64,000 nucleotides of DNA, from assembly GCF_003473485.1 (NCBI RefSeq), contig NC_053048.1, positions 10,043,501-10,107,500 on the forward strand, given 5' to 3'. Position numbers and translations under genes: made by a program. The notes under the pieces are model-generated. The model searched no databases. It was given only the letters and a program-made list of their open reading frames with translations, and was not told the DNA's origin. Positions 23,462 through 35,213 of this stretch are shown here, piece by piece (positions within the stretch are counted from its first letter, which is position 1; the number at the start of each line of letters is the position of its first letter). This stretch comes from Medicago truncatula. Its lineage: Eukaryota > Streptophyta > Magnoliopsida > Fabales > Fabaceae.

Positions 23462-23575
23462 TAGGCGCCCAACGATTGCTCTCAAACACCTATCGAACGG
23501 CAGTTAACTATCGTGTGATACTTTATTGAAGTATTGACGTGTAGTTAACGACAGTTCGGCTTTATTGGGTGCATA
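23462..23575. mobile_element. possible fold-back MITE
   Basis: The ends gcgcccaa and ttgggtgc and the inner arms gaacggcagttaacta / tagttaacgacagttc form an imperfect inverted repeat of about 110 bp. No target duplication was found. Confidence 0.35.
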
Positions 23576-23579
23576 AAGA

Positions 23580-24025
23580 GAAATTGTCAATTAAGTGAGG
23601 CGTAAAGCATATTTTAACATGAGAGATGTTTAGTATGCATATGAGACCTTTTTGCTTATAAAAATAATAAAAAAAATTTGTTTGTAAGTCTGAAGCAAGG
23701 ACTTTAGTGGTCTTACCCTTGGACCAACCATTCATTTACTACAAGAAATGGCCCGGCTAGAATCAACAGTGTGTTCTGATTCTTAGTTCAATAAGTTTGC
23801 TCAGTGTTATGCACAAAGTAAAAGGCAGCAACAATTATTATTTCTGTTCCAACAAATTAAGTATTCAAAGAAAGAAAATAGTAAAAAGAACATCTTCAAT
23901 GTAACAACCTATTCTTAACTTGTGGTAAACTATTTTAAGTTCTAAAAGAGAAACACTGATGGAGTGAAAAGTTGTTAAAGTTCCTAAAATTAATGTGACA
24001 TAGTAAATCCAGAGTTAAAAACATC
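23580..24025. other. spacer, no gene recognised
   Basis: AT-rich sequence with no frame or repeat termini that I could support. Confidence 0.4.
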
Positions 24026-24033
24026 CAACTATG

Positions 24034-24602
24034 CAGTGGCGGATCTTCTTGGGAGCTATGGTACCCCCAAGGTTTCTATATATATGATATGATATTAGGC
24101 ATACTACTTTATTAAGTTTTGTTTGTCCAAGTGCAAAAGCGCTTGGCAAATATATCAAGGGTCGCGGGTTCAATGCTTCAAGTGTCTTATTTTTTATATT
24201 TCTTTTGTATTTTTTTATAAATTATATATAAAAAAAAATATAAAAAAAAAAGTTCTTGCTGGGACTCTAACCTGCACCCCTACATTGATTCTAAGTAGTG
24301 GCAGAGCTAGGATTATCATAAAGTCTAAAGAAATTGCAAGCAAATAATCAAAAGTCTAAAGAAATTGTCCAATTCATAGTGGTTTATATAAGAAATTCAG
24401 GATGATTTACATAAGAAATTGCAAAAAAAATTGGGCCGAAGTCCGGGCAAGTGCCCAGGCTCGCCGGGCCTTAGAATCGACACTGTTCTAAGCAAGGTTT
24501 ACCACTATTTCAGTGAATAACTTCAGCTCTTTCTTGACACATTTTAATATATATTTCAAAAATGTTTGGCACCCCATGAAAAAAACTCAAGATCCGTCAG
24601 TG
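24034..24602. mobile_element. hAT-like non-autonomous element
   Basis: The termini cagtggcggatctt and aagatccgtcagtg form an inverted repeat of the hAT CAG-type, 569 bp apart. The flanking 8-mers caactatg and catctatg match at six of eight positions, consistent with an old 8-bp target duplication. Inside there is an A/T-rich stretch near 24220-24255 and no transposase. Confidence 0.6.
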
Positions 24603-24614
24603 CATCTATGTTCA

Positions 24615-24830
24615 CTATAAGAGATGCTTCAACACTCACTGCAGCACTTAAACATAATGGAGAGTGCTCTCAACACATGTTTTTTAATCGGTTGAAATTC
24701 AAATCAATCCCACCACTAAATTATGTAAGACCCACATGAATTTAGTACGAACCATTTGAATTTCAACCAATTAAAAAGCATGTAATGAGAAGAGTGTGTT
24801 AAAGTGCAGTGCTAATATAATTATGAACAT
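24615..24830. mobile_element. MITE-like element with internal inverted repeats
   Basis: The arms tttttaatcggttgaaattca and tgaatttcaaccaattaaaa pair, and the outer parts cactgcagcac / gtgcagtg pair. Same family as 25651-25811. Confidence 0.5.
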
Positions 24831-24839
24831 AATACATAT

Positions 24840-25645
24840 ATAATGATGTATGTTTTACAAATGGGATGTCGACATGCTCAGTAATGTTCACAACTGAGAT
24901 TTACGACTGTTTTTCTTCTGCTCCAATCAAACAACTCGTCGTTTTCTTGGTACTGTGGATCTTTCAGGAACAGCAACAGATATTATCTCTGCAAATTGAA
25001 CTACAGCAATTAAGGTTGTCCAGAGGGCATAATTACAAAAATAAAATGATTGAAAAATATCCTCAACTTGAATAATAGTACAATCAATAAGAGAACTTCT
25101 CCATGATTTCGAAAGGTGCAAGAGGACCACTCATAAGTGTCGGGTGAAAGCTTAACATCCCTTCTAAAATCTCAGTCCCAACTAGCACATGGCAAAGTAC
25201 TTCCGAGGTAGGAAGAGTTTTGGCTAATTATTACCACACGAATTACAAACAGAGTTTATAACAATACAAAATTAAGGTTTGATTTTAGTATCTTGATGTT
25301 GAAGGTTTGGTCCTTCATTTGGCTACCTTATCACCACACCTCCGATATTAAAACTTTGAGTCTTGTTATCTCGTTCCTTTATGACACGAGTTAAGCAATT
25401 TAAAATTAGAAACTTTTCGTAAAAAAAAACAAAATTTTGACTTTTAAAAGTTGAATAAAGTTAAATGCACAACTTTTGAGACATATGTTTCTATTTTAAA
25501 TTTCTTAACATGTGCACTTAGGGCACATGTTATCATTTTCCTAAAACTTTTTACCCAAAAACTAAAAGGTGTATGGACATTCGTGGACGCCTGCACTGAC
25601 ACATGTATAAAGTGAAAATATACAAACATATATAAAATTAGATTA
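24840..25645. other. spacer, no gene recognised
   Basis: Short frames on both strands around 24866-25130 overlap each other and lack any family motif. Confidence 0.4.
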
Positions 25646-25650
25646 AAAGG

Positions 25651-25811
25651 AGTGTTATAACACTTTTTTCAACTTTTTTTTTCTTTTCAACACACTTTTT
25701 AACCGGTTGAAATTCAAGTGAGTCCTACTAAATAATGTAAATTTTATGTGACACCTATGATTTTCAATCAATTAAAGAGTGTCCTCAGAAGAGACTAAGT
25801 TGCTAGTATTA
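25651..25811. mobile_element. MITE-like element, related to 24615-24830
   Basis: Shares the core taaccggttgaaattcaa with the element at 24615, and ends in gtgttataacac on the left and gttgctagtatta on the right. No clear target duplication. Confidence 0.45.
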
Positions 25812-26760
25812 CATTAATATGTTTGCAGAAAACTTTTAGGCACATCCATCGTGACAATATTTTCTTAATTCTCTTAATAATTTCAATATATAAAGAATGT
25901 ATTCAACCCAGCCCTACAAAGTATAAATTTACCATTGTAGTTTGAGCTTAACATTCAATGTCTCTTAATTTTCATGGTTTACACAATGCTGTCTGGACAA
26001 TTCGAAAGTGGAAACCCTGGCACTTCTAATTTTATGAGCCACACATGGAAAAAGTTATCATTTACAGAAAATACAAATAGAAATATGGTATACAACAGGC
26101 ACAAAGTACATTAGTATACAACAGGCACAAAGATGAATTGGGGGTTCTGAATTAATAAACAGTGTTTCAAAAATACAATGTCACCAAAATCATGCCTTAT
26201 GTCAAGTTAATGGATTTCATAGTTGCTTTTAATGAGTAATAATATATTATGTTATCGGGTAAATTTGTAAAAGTTAACATTCAATTGATGGCTGGTCAAA
26301 AAACATCCAATAGATGTATATTTCTCTGCTCAGCAGTGAAAATGTTTTAGAAATTGAAATTTATAACATCTTTATCTTATAAAATTGGCAGTGCTTTAGC
26401 ATCTGAATGCACTTTGACCTGCCTTGGATCAAAGGTTATGGATTTACATACGTGTGTTATCTAACTCCATTAAAGTTCATAGAGACAAAAATATAGACAA
26501 ATAGAAACTAGTTGGCACACATAACAAACTCAATTTACCCCTATGATTAGATTTTGAATAGAATGGCCAACCACATTGTTGTATCTATCTAATTGTTTTT
26601 CTCCATACAGACATCTATCTTAGACCCTTGCATATACCAACTTCCAACTCATTGTGCCTTTTCACTTTATCAATCATAACCACCAAATCCTGAAGACCTT
26701 TTTCCATTCTTATTTATAAGTGTGAGAAACCTAGGTTAACAAATTAAGAAAAGAGTCAAA
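25812..26760 (+). promoter_or_regulatory. upstream region of the LAZY1 gene
   Basis: No competing gene is seen in the 950 bp before the start codon. A tttataa box at about 26713-26719 lies roughly 45 bp before the ATG and could be the TATA element with a very short leader, but the transcription start is not known. The phrase acaacaggcacaaag is repeated at 26093 and 26117. Confidence 0.35.
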
Positions 26761-29700
26761 ATGAAGGTATGTCTAATCTCAACCAATTTAGAATGAAAAA
26801 ATTCTTCCAGACTTTAATCTTAACCCATGTCTATACTTGTTGCAGTTGTTTCAATGGGTTCATCGAAAACTGCGGCAGAATGATAATGATACCTTCAAGG
26901 ATGTCAAGCTTGGTATTCAGCTGTTTTTACTGTTCTCAAGTCTCATTTGCTTAAATTTTTCTATTGTTTATTCTTCATAGATGAAAGTAAAAGTGTAAAG
27001 GGAGGTTTGCAATGCAAATGTTCTCTAACACATTTGGTTAAAGCTAAAAGCTATCCCTCCATTCAAAATCTTTGGTGGTTTTACCATTTTATTTCAGTTT
27101 CAAAACAATAGGTGTTTTAGAAACTCAAGATATTAATCGATATTTTCATACACTTGAGATATAACTAAAATGATTTATTTCTAATTATGGAGGGTGTATC
27201 ATTAAATACACCTTGACACAATTAAATTGTCATAGTGATGACTGGTCACTGTCCATCAACATACCAAAATATGTATTACAATGGTTTTTCTGAGTTGCAC
27301 GAATGCACCGTTATCTATGACCAATAATTTAACTAAAAACCCTCGATGTTACACATCTTTAGCTAGAGTAAAATTAAGGTGTTTTGCATATCATACTTTC
27401 CAAATAGATAAGGATTTAGGACAACTATTGTTCTTGAACCATCTGCATCCCACTTCAGGTTGATTAAAATCTTTGACATTAATACAGATGAAACATTGAA
27501 CTTATATCATTCTCAAGACCCCTAATTCACATTTCACTATCAGATAATAGTCCTTTTTGTTCTCTTCCACATTCTGTATTACTATTTCCAAGATTCAAGG
27601 ATAGCAGAAGCAAGAAATAAATATGTTTTACCCGGTCATGTGTATAACTATCTTTATATAATTTCCACAACTTAGTAATTTCTTTTGGAACTCCAATTTC
27701 AGGAAATCCTTGCGCTTGTCTTACACTTGACAGCCAATACTCTCAGACAAAGCAAAGCTTCAGTTCCATTAACCAACTCTGTTTCGTAAAGTCACACCAT
27801 CAGGAAAGTCAAACATCTTGGCGCAGGGAAGAAGAAACATCTGCAGTCGTCTCGGAGCTCTTTGAAGGCTTTCTGACAATTGGAACACTTGGTGCAGAGG
27901 CAGTTATCAATGAGCCAGCAACGCCAACATTTGCCACGCCTTCAGAAAACATACCTATGAAAGATGCAGACGTGACAGAGAATGAACTGAAGCTCATAAG
28001 TTACGAGCTTGAGAAATTTCTTGAGACTGAAGAAGAAAGTTTCAATGAATCATCAGGAAGAAACAGCCGTCTTAGTCTGAGCAACATCAAAATTAGCGGA
28101 AAGCAAACAGATGGATCCGAAGATGAAGATTGTGGAAACAAGGATGTCTGTCCACTGCAAGGATATTTATTGGGCTCGTCGTTCGAAATACCAGAAAAAG
28201 TACAAGTGAGGAAAGAGAGGGCATCGCTTGCTGAGCTATTTCAAAGGACAAAGACAGCAAATGAAGACTGTATAGAGACAGGAGTAAAAGACACACAAGT
28301 CAAGCAAGCACACAAGTCACCGATGCATATTATGAAAAAGATGTTGAAAATGGTCCACATTTCCTCAAAAAGCTGCAACACCTCCGAGAATATCGCTGAT
28401 TCTACTACAACCAATAAAAAACTCAGTAAGGTTGGTCACTATTACTAGATTTTCTATTACTTATTTAACAATACTCTGTCCGTTCCTTCATGTAAGACAC
28501 TGTTAAATAATTCACAAGAAAGGTTGGTTAATTTAGTCAGTAACATTCAATTTGTATTATTTTTTAAAATTATCATAAAAAATAGGACTCATTCTCTCCC
28601 TCTTTTCACCATGTTAATGCAATTGACAATTTAGAGGGAGTATACATATGTCAACCCCCCAGTGGTATGAGTTAGAATGCTAAAGGAGGTCCAGCATTTG
28701 ATCCATACTGCTGACATATGCTGACATATTAACCACTGACATTTCCCTATCAAATATAACGGAAAAAAAGTAATACGGAAATATAAGAATTATCAATTGT
28801 TATCATCAAGAATAAAGTAAAACACTTCAGATAGAGGAGAATAAAAAGAATATAACCATATTAACATTTAAAAATTGTAAAGCATCCTTACAGACCATTA
28901 AACGAAGGGATTCTAGAAGGGCTTTCCACAAAATGTAACTATGTTAAAAAGTTAATGTGCCAAATATCATTAGGTATGCAAAGACTCTCATTTTCTTGAA
29001 TAAGTTTAGCTCTCAAAATCAAACCACAGTTTCAATATTTCATCTTGAACACACACGAAACAATCATAATAAGTTATTCTGTTATTCATCTGGGTATGCA
29101 GGTTCTACGCAAGTTTCACAGAAAAGTCCATCCTGAAGACACCTTAAATGCAAAAAGTGTTACTAAATCCCACAAAGATAAGATTAAAAATCTTCCTCGT
29201 GAATGCTTTGATGAACACTGTGAGATCAACTGGAATCCACCGCAAGATGACTTATGTTGCAGTGGTTCGACTGGGAACAATGAGCACTGGATCAAAACAG
29301 ATGCCGAGTGTAAGTACTATATATCTCTAGAATCTAATTATTCAAGCACAAAAATTTGATAAATATATTCCATCAGCATCATTTTAAGTTTTCGTATAGT
29401 CTTCTTTAAACAACATAATATGCAGTATAAAAGGAGTGATTGACAGTATAATGGAATGCCATTTTGAAATTTTCATGATATGGTGAGTGTTGGACCGATG
29501 TTATTAATGGAATATAGGTAGTCATGATAAGTGATTGTATTATATATTGGGCTGCAGTGGTCTAAGCTTGGGGGTTCATGATCAAAAAGGTCTAACCAAT
29601 TGGATTTCACAACCTTGTTTATAAACCCTTTACTCTTCACTATTTTACCCAATACCGGGTTTCTATTTTCAACAATATGTATTTCTTATTTGCTTAATTT

Positions 29701-30695
29701 CTTCCAATTATTTCATCATTCAAGAGACTTTTTTTTAATATCTCTATTTAAATAGTCATTGACAGCTGAATAAATCACAACATTTTCCCACCAGCTACCT
29801 TCATGGTATCAGCAGCTCTAGGTTCTCTAATCAAGGGTTTCTTTTTAACTTTTTCCTTCCTCATTGAGCACCTAAATGCATGGAAGCATGCCCTTACTGG
29901 TGCATCAAACAACAGCACTAGCAGGAACTCCACTGTGACAGGATATTCTAAAAGACCAAAACAGATAATACTTATTTTAGAAACTCCTTTTGAAACGATT
30001 TTACGAAACAGTTTTTAAAAATTGAAGAACCAGAGCACAATCAAACATGTCCTAACTATATCATTTTCATCTCTTCTTCATTCTGATCAAAACAAACATG
30101 GTTTCTAAGTTTAGTTCTTCACGAGACAACTCTACTCTACCAATTCAAAAGTCCTCCATCATCAGAGGATCATGTGAATCTCCAATGCCTCACAACGTTG
30201 ACTCTCCTTTAGTATCCTATGTTTTCTAGATATGACTCATGCTGCCATGCTGGAATGCACATAAACCAAATTATCTTCCCCTTTTGGGTCCATTTGGATT
30301 CTCCTCAATCAATGAATACAGATATACTTCAATTCCACTCATAGAATATTGAAGGCAAGTTATCTAAGGTCTATCACATATTCATTGAAGCCTATCCTAG
30401 ACATATCGGCCAATAGTTTATTTACAAAAAAGAAATGGAGAATACTCTCTATCATATACTGTAAATACTCAAACCCTACAAATGTGCAAAATATACTTTC
30501 TTTACTAACATTGATTATTAATATGTAGGATACGACAAATTTCAAACTAAATCCCCAGCAGGTTTTTCGATTACAATGCAAACTAATATACTATGGAGCA
30601 TCATATTATTTGCATTGCATTATAATTGAAATATATTTATGTATTTTGACTAATTTACAATTGTTGGTATTGCAGATTTGGTGCTGGAGCTGTAG
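26761..30695 (+). CDS. LAZY1: LAZY1-type gravitropism/branch-angle protein (IGT family)
   Basis: Five exons: 26761-26766, 26846-26912, 27703-28430, 29102-29309, 30676-30695, all GT-AG, giving 342 residues. Exon 1 encodes only Met-Lys, the peculiar IGT-family structure. Conserved regions appear in order: MKLFQWVHRKLRQND at 1-15, LFEGFLTIGTLG at 77-88 (the IGT region), ENELKLISYELEKFL at 117-131, a basic stretch KKLSKVLRKFHRKVHPED across the exon 3/4 junction near residues 263-280, and the C-terminal LVLEL (338-342), an EAR-like LxLxL motif that TAC1-type members lack. LAZY1 proteins link gravity sensing to lateral auxin redistribution and set shoot or branch angle; rice and Arabidopsis mutants spread or droop. 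Length is close to Arabidopsis LAZY1. Introns 2 and 3 carry Stowaway-like MITEs. The reading frame is intact, so the gene is probably functional. Confidence 0.9.
27054..27196. mobile_element. Stowaway-like MITE in LAZY1 intron 2
   Basis: Ends tccctccattcaaaat and ttatggagggtg, with TA on both outer sides (27052-27053 and 27197-27198), as in Tc1/mariner-type Stowaway elements. Confidence 0.6.
28474..28640. mobile_element. Stowaway-like MITE in LAZY1 intron 3
   Basis: Ends ctctgtccgttcc and tttagagggag, flanked by TA (28472-28473 and 28641-28642). It lies shortly after the donor site of exon 3. Confidence 0.55.
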
Positions 30696-30719
30696 CAACT
30701 TATGCTGTATGAAAGTGTT

Positions 30720-32089
30720 AATAAATTGAGACTCTATAAAAGACTTCTCAATAACAGTATTTCATAGTGTGATTGTGATATGCATGTACTTTTGAGTGTA
30801 AACGGATAATGCATTCAGTAAACCTGCTGAGTTTCATGAAAGCTTCCAAATATGTAAAAACTCGGCAGTAAAATTTATTTGGAAGCTACTTTCATGTGAA
30901 CTCTAAATCTAGTTCCAAATAAACCCGTTATATATGTACTTTTGGTTATTTTACTAGTTTCATGTGAATTCTTAAGAGTCATTCTTTCATCACGTGTGAG
31001 GTAAATGCAGGCACTCAAGTCAAACTTGAGAGCTTAATGTATCAGTACTGTGAATTTTAAGATGAATGTGACAGATACCTCACAACAAAATACATGCATT
31101 AGTGACCATCCAAAGGAAATCCCAGGATTCATTATCAGGTCATCAGTAAAAATCTCTCCTAACTAGGGTTTAAGAGGGCATATAAATTACCCTTTTATAA
31201 GAGGGCGGTATAGATAATTAATTAGTAATGAAAGTTAAAATAGAAAAGGTATTCAGATATTAAATATTTTATAGATAGAACTTACAGGGATAAGAACTGA
31301 CAACTGAACTTCAATTGAGGAACCCTATCTCCCAAATCCAGTACCAGTGTAGTGTGAACTAGTTCAGGGGAAAGAGTACATTGAACAGAGTAAATTCCTG
31401 GTGATTTGAGAGATCCTACTAGCCTTTTCCACACACTCATAATTCAATCCAATACCCTCCCTAACTTCCTTTTCTCCTGTTTCCCAATTCTATGTACTTA
31501 GTGTGTGTGAGTTTTGTTGTTTGAATCTAAAACCGAAAAATAAAATAAGATAAGGATATGCTAATTTGCATCCAATTATTTTTTGGTAATATTAAAAAAG
31601 TAAATTAGATTAATTAATATGCATTCAATTAATTTTGCTTATATTTAAGTTTGGATAAGATGAATTAATTTTTTAAAATAAAATTTTTTAAAATTTTGCT
31701 TATATTTAATTGTATGCAGTACAAGCATCCTGCCATTTGTCGACGCCACTCTCTCCGAACCACCACCACATTCTCCTCTTCTTCGAGCAAGCTTTGTTCT
31801 TCCCTTTCCTACAGGAATTCCTTCGCGGTAAGCATGCCTCGTCATCTATTATGTCTCTTAGTTAGTAATAGTCAATCCACTTAGTTACCCAGTTCCAACT
31901 TCCAACTAATATAGGCCATAATCTTTTGCTACTTTACTATCCCTTCTACACAGACTCTCCTACTTGGAGCTTACTGCCTATCACAAAATATATTTAACTA
32001 TCTCTCTAAAATTACCCGCTTCACTTCGGCCTGAAGTGTGGGTAAAGCATAGGCCCAAGCCCACCAGTGTATTCTGAAATTGTAATTTA
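30720..32089. other. intergenic region 3' of LAZY1
   Basis: An aataaa-like signal (ttaataaattg) lies about 25 bp after the LAZY1 stop. The rest is spacer. 31704-31830 has a more gene-like composition (acceptor-like atgcag at about 31714-31719, CT-rich frame, donor-like ggtaagc near 31827), but no protein family is recognised. Confidence 0.4.
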
Positions 32090-32097
32090 GTTATGAG

Positions 32098-32270
32098 CTA
32101 TGAAGCACGGATACGGACACGGACACCGGACACGACACGGACACTGACACAGCTGATAATTTGAAAAAATCACATAATTCAGTATAATTACAAGTGTCGG
32201 TGTCGTGTCGGACACAACACGTGTCCGACACCGGGACACGCCTAATCCAAGGAGTGTCCGTGCTTCATAG
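32098..32270. mobile_element. 173-bp MITE with gacacgg/ccgtgtc-rich arms
   Basis: The termini ctatgaagcacgga and tccgtgcttcatag are perfect 14-bp inverted repeats, and the flanks gttatgag (32090-32097 and 32271-32278) are a perfect 8-bp target duplication. The interior is built from repeats of ggacac/gtgtcc. Degraded relatives lie at about 36996-37115 and 10570-10660. The 8-bp duplication suggests a hAT-type origin. Confidence 0.85.
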
Positions 32271-32586
32271 GTTATGAGTGAATGGGAGTGGCAAGGATTG
32301 AACACTCCTAACGACTTGGTCATACAAGAGTGGGAAGGATTGAACTCATAACCACTTGGTCATAGAAGCCTCTAGTCCAGTCCAAGGACCAAATGTCCCA
32401 AAAGCCTAGGCTAAAGAGTGCATCGCATCTGTTAACATTTGCTAATGCAGAGTTACATTCCTTTTTATTTTTAAAAGATTATTGTATAAATTATTTAAGA
32501 TACTGTTGAAAATACATCATGCAATTGAAGATTAAGGTTCAAACCTTGAAGCATTCTATCTTGATTATCAAGGCAATAAATATAAA

Positions 32587-35176
32587 TTATAATGGTAGAA
32601 ACTCCTGTCTAAGATTGCCACCCATTTCCATCCTCCATGATTGATCAACTAGACTTGCAAACTCTCTGAAATGCACATACGAAGCTCCATAAGGAAAATT
32701 AGCGATTCACAAAGTACTACAATATATAAAAAGAGAAACCAAAATTTCTTTTACAATTAGAAGAGGAATTGAGTAATGGGAGAACATGTTCTAGTTCAAA
32801 GTTAGAATCAATATATAAGGATTAATCTTACGATCTCCTAGCTACAACACATGTAAAAGCATCTATACTGCCACCAAAAACCCTTAGCTGTTTTGAGTTC
32901 ATATCAATTTAATAGTTATAGTTTTCTTACATTCAATGCCAAATTGTTAAATGAATTGCTGATTGGAAAGCATATTTGATGTAGAACTAATCATTACATC
33001 ACAACAACAGCCATGCCACTTTCCACTTGGTGGAGTCAGCTGCATGGATTATATGACGCCATAATGCTTCTATCGTGTGAATGAACAAACCCCAAGATAT
33101 TGAAGACAACTCTATCCCACCAATTACTTCCCTCTACATCACAACTCCTTTTCCTATTTATAGGCAAAATGTCTGATTCATTTTTTATAACCGACTCAAC
33201 TTTCTGCCTGATTAGCCTAAGTAAACCACTAACAAAGGGTTACTATCAAACACCATATAAATTCTATAGTAACAGTTATCCGTTAATATATCAAAATAAT
33301 TATTTAAATAAAATTAATTCAATTTCTTTGTAACATAATTATTTAAACGAAATTACTTCAATTTCTTTATAATAATTGAAGTTAGAAGAATTTCTAATTG
33401 AAGTGAATGGATAAAAAAATTAAAGCAAAAGAAACACTCAAACAAATATAATACTCCCTTCGACGCCATCTATAAGAAAAGGTTTGATGTTGTTTTTGTC
33501 CTAATGATAAGAAAAAATCACAAATTTTAAGGGTTATAAATTGCAAAAATTACTTTAATATCGTTCCTATATTTACTAGAAATTCATATGTTGCCTATAT
33601 AAATGGGCGTAAAAACATTTAATGCCACTATGCCAGAATTTTATTTAGTCTTGATTTTTTTCTTCCTATATATGGGACTAAAGGAAGTATATAATAAAAA
33701 TTGAACAATAATATGATTAAAAAGTATATGATCTAAAATTACTAGAGAAAATTGAAACAACCTCAAGTCATGGCTGACAACAAGCACAGTTAATTCTTTT
33801 TTTAGATGCTTTAAAAGCTTCACAACATCCGCACGTGCTTTCCAATCTGGCCAGAGGAAAGTGGTATTAGATACAGCTTTAAAAAAGAATACACTGTACT
33901 TTATTTAAAAAAAAAAAAAAAGGTATTTCCTAAATGATATTATATTCACATTCTTCAAATTAAAATAACTATTAACATTGTCATTAGCCTTAGATCAAGT
34001 GGCACCAAGTCCTTCTTATAAATACTTGATGTTATCATAAATTCCACTGTTTCCACTTTGACTCTACTCTATTGTAGCCTTCCCTCACATTATGTCTCTT
34101 AGACCTCTTTTGTAAAATAATAAAGCCAAAGCAAAGGGATAAACAAGGCAGAGTCCTCAAGGAAATTTGTAGAAGAATAGTAGTCATCAATCCCAAAAGG
34201 TAGAGTGATTGATGCCTAAACTATTACACAGCTGAATGACCATCGTATTGCAGATTATACCGAGGTGCTTTCTGGAGTTGTACATCATGTTTATGTGGAA
34301 GATGCCATGATTTCATAGGATACGAAAGGTGAACATTGAGAAATCTAAAGACTCAATACAAACCACAAACTCACAGAAAAAAATAAATAAATAAATAAAA
34401 GAAATATACACAGATAGGAGTGAACAGCAGAGTAATCACTGATTGCAAAGCATATTTAAACTTGTTCACAAGTGAGGCCTAAAACATCAGGAAATTTCAG
34501 CGAAAATTAGCACAACTGAGGGCACAATAAGTGAGGCAAATATGCTTTGAATCATGGTACCAAGATAAAAATGATATTGATAACCTGAGCAGAAACAGTA
34601 ATTATATAACAATCCAAATGTGGGGAAGGAATATGTAAACGCAATTGAACATAATAGTTAGAATACAAAATGAAAGAGAATCAGGGTCTTTCAAATGCTT
34701 GGAAATTTTCTAATGACATACAGTTGATGTTATGGGTTTTATATAAAAAGCAGAGATAATTAATAAAACCTTGATTTTAGTTGGAACAAGTTGAATACAT
34801 TTTAAAGGGAAGAAATCCAGAGGTTAATTTAGTTCAATGACTCGTAGTAATGCAGAATTAAATAAAAAGCACAGGTTGCAGTTTTATACCAAGTCCGGCA
34901 AGAGGCTCATCCAATATTAATAAATCGGGGATTTGCACCTGAAAATTTTGAAAAAAAAATAAAAAAATTAATCCAATTGTCGCTTGTTTGACTGACAACT
35001 AAAACATCTAACAAAAGCAAAACCAAGTGGTTAAAAATTAACTTACTAATTGTATTGCCAAGGCAAGGCGACGTTTGTAACCGCCACTGAGAGAGTGAGG
35101 ATTCTTATCCAATGATATCCCACTTAATCCAACCTATAGTTATGAAAAAGAAATGGTATTGCATATGAAACATAAG

Positions 35177-35213
<37 letters not shown>

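Noticed and set aside
24160..24180. Possible tRNA gene because of gcgggttcaatgc
   Set aside because: Only a B-box-like phrase is present. No A box, acceptor stem or cloverleaf could be formed, and the site lies inside a hAT-like element.
31645..31884. Overlapping ORFs on both strands with exon-like composition
   Set aside because: Splice-like ends are present but no family is recognised and there are no matching exons up- or downstream, so it is not called as a gene.
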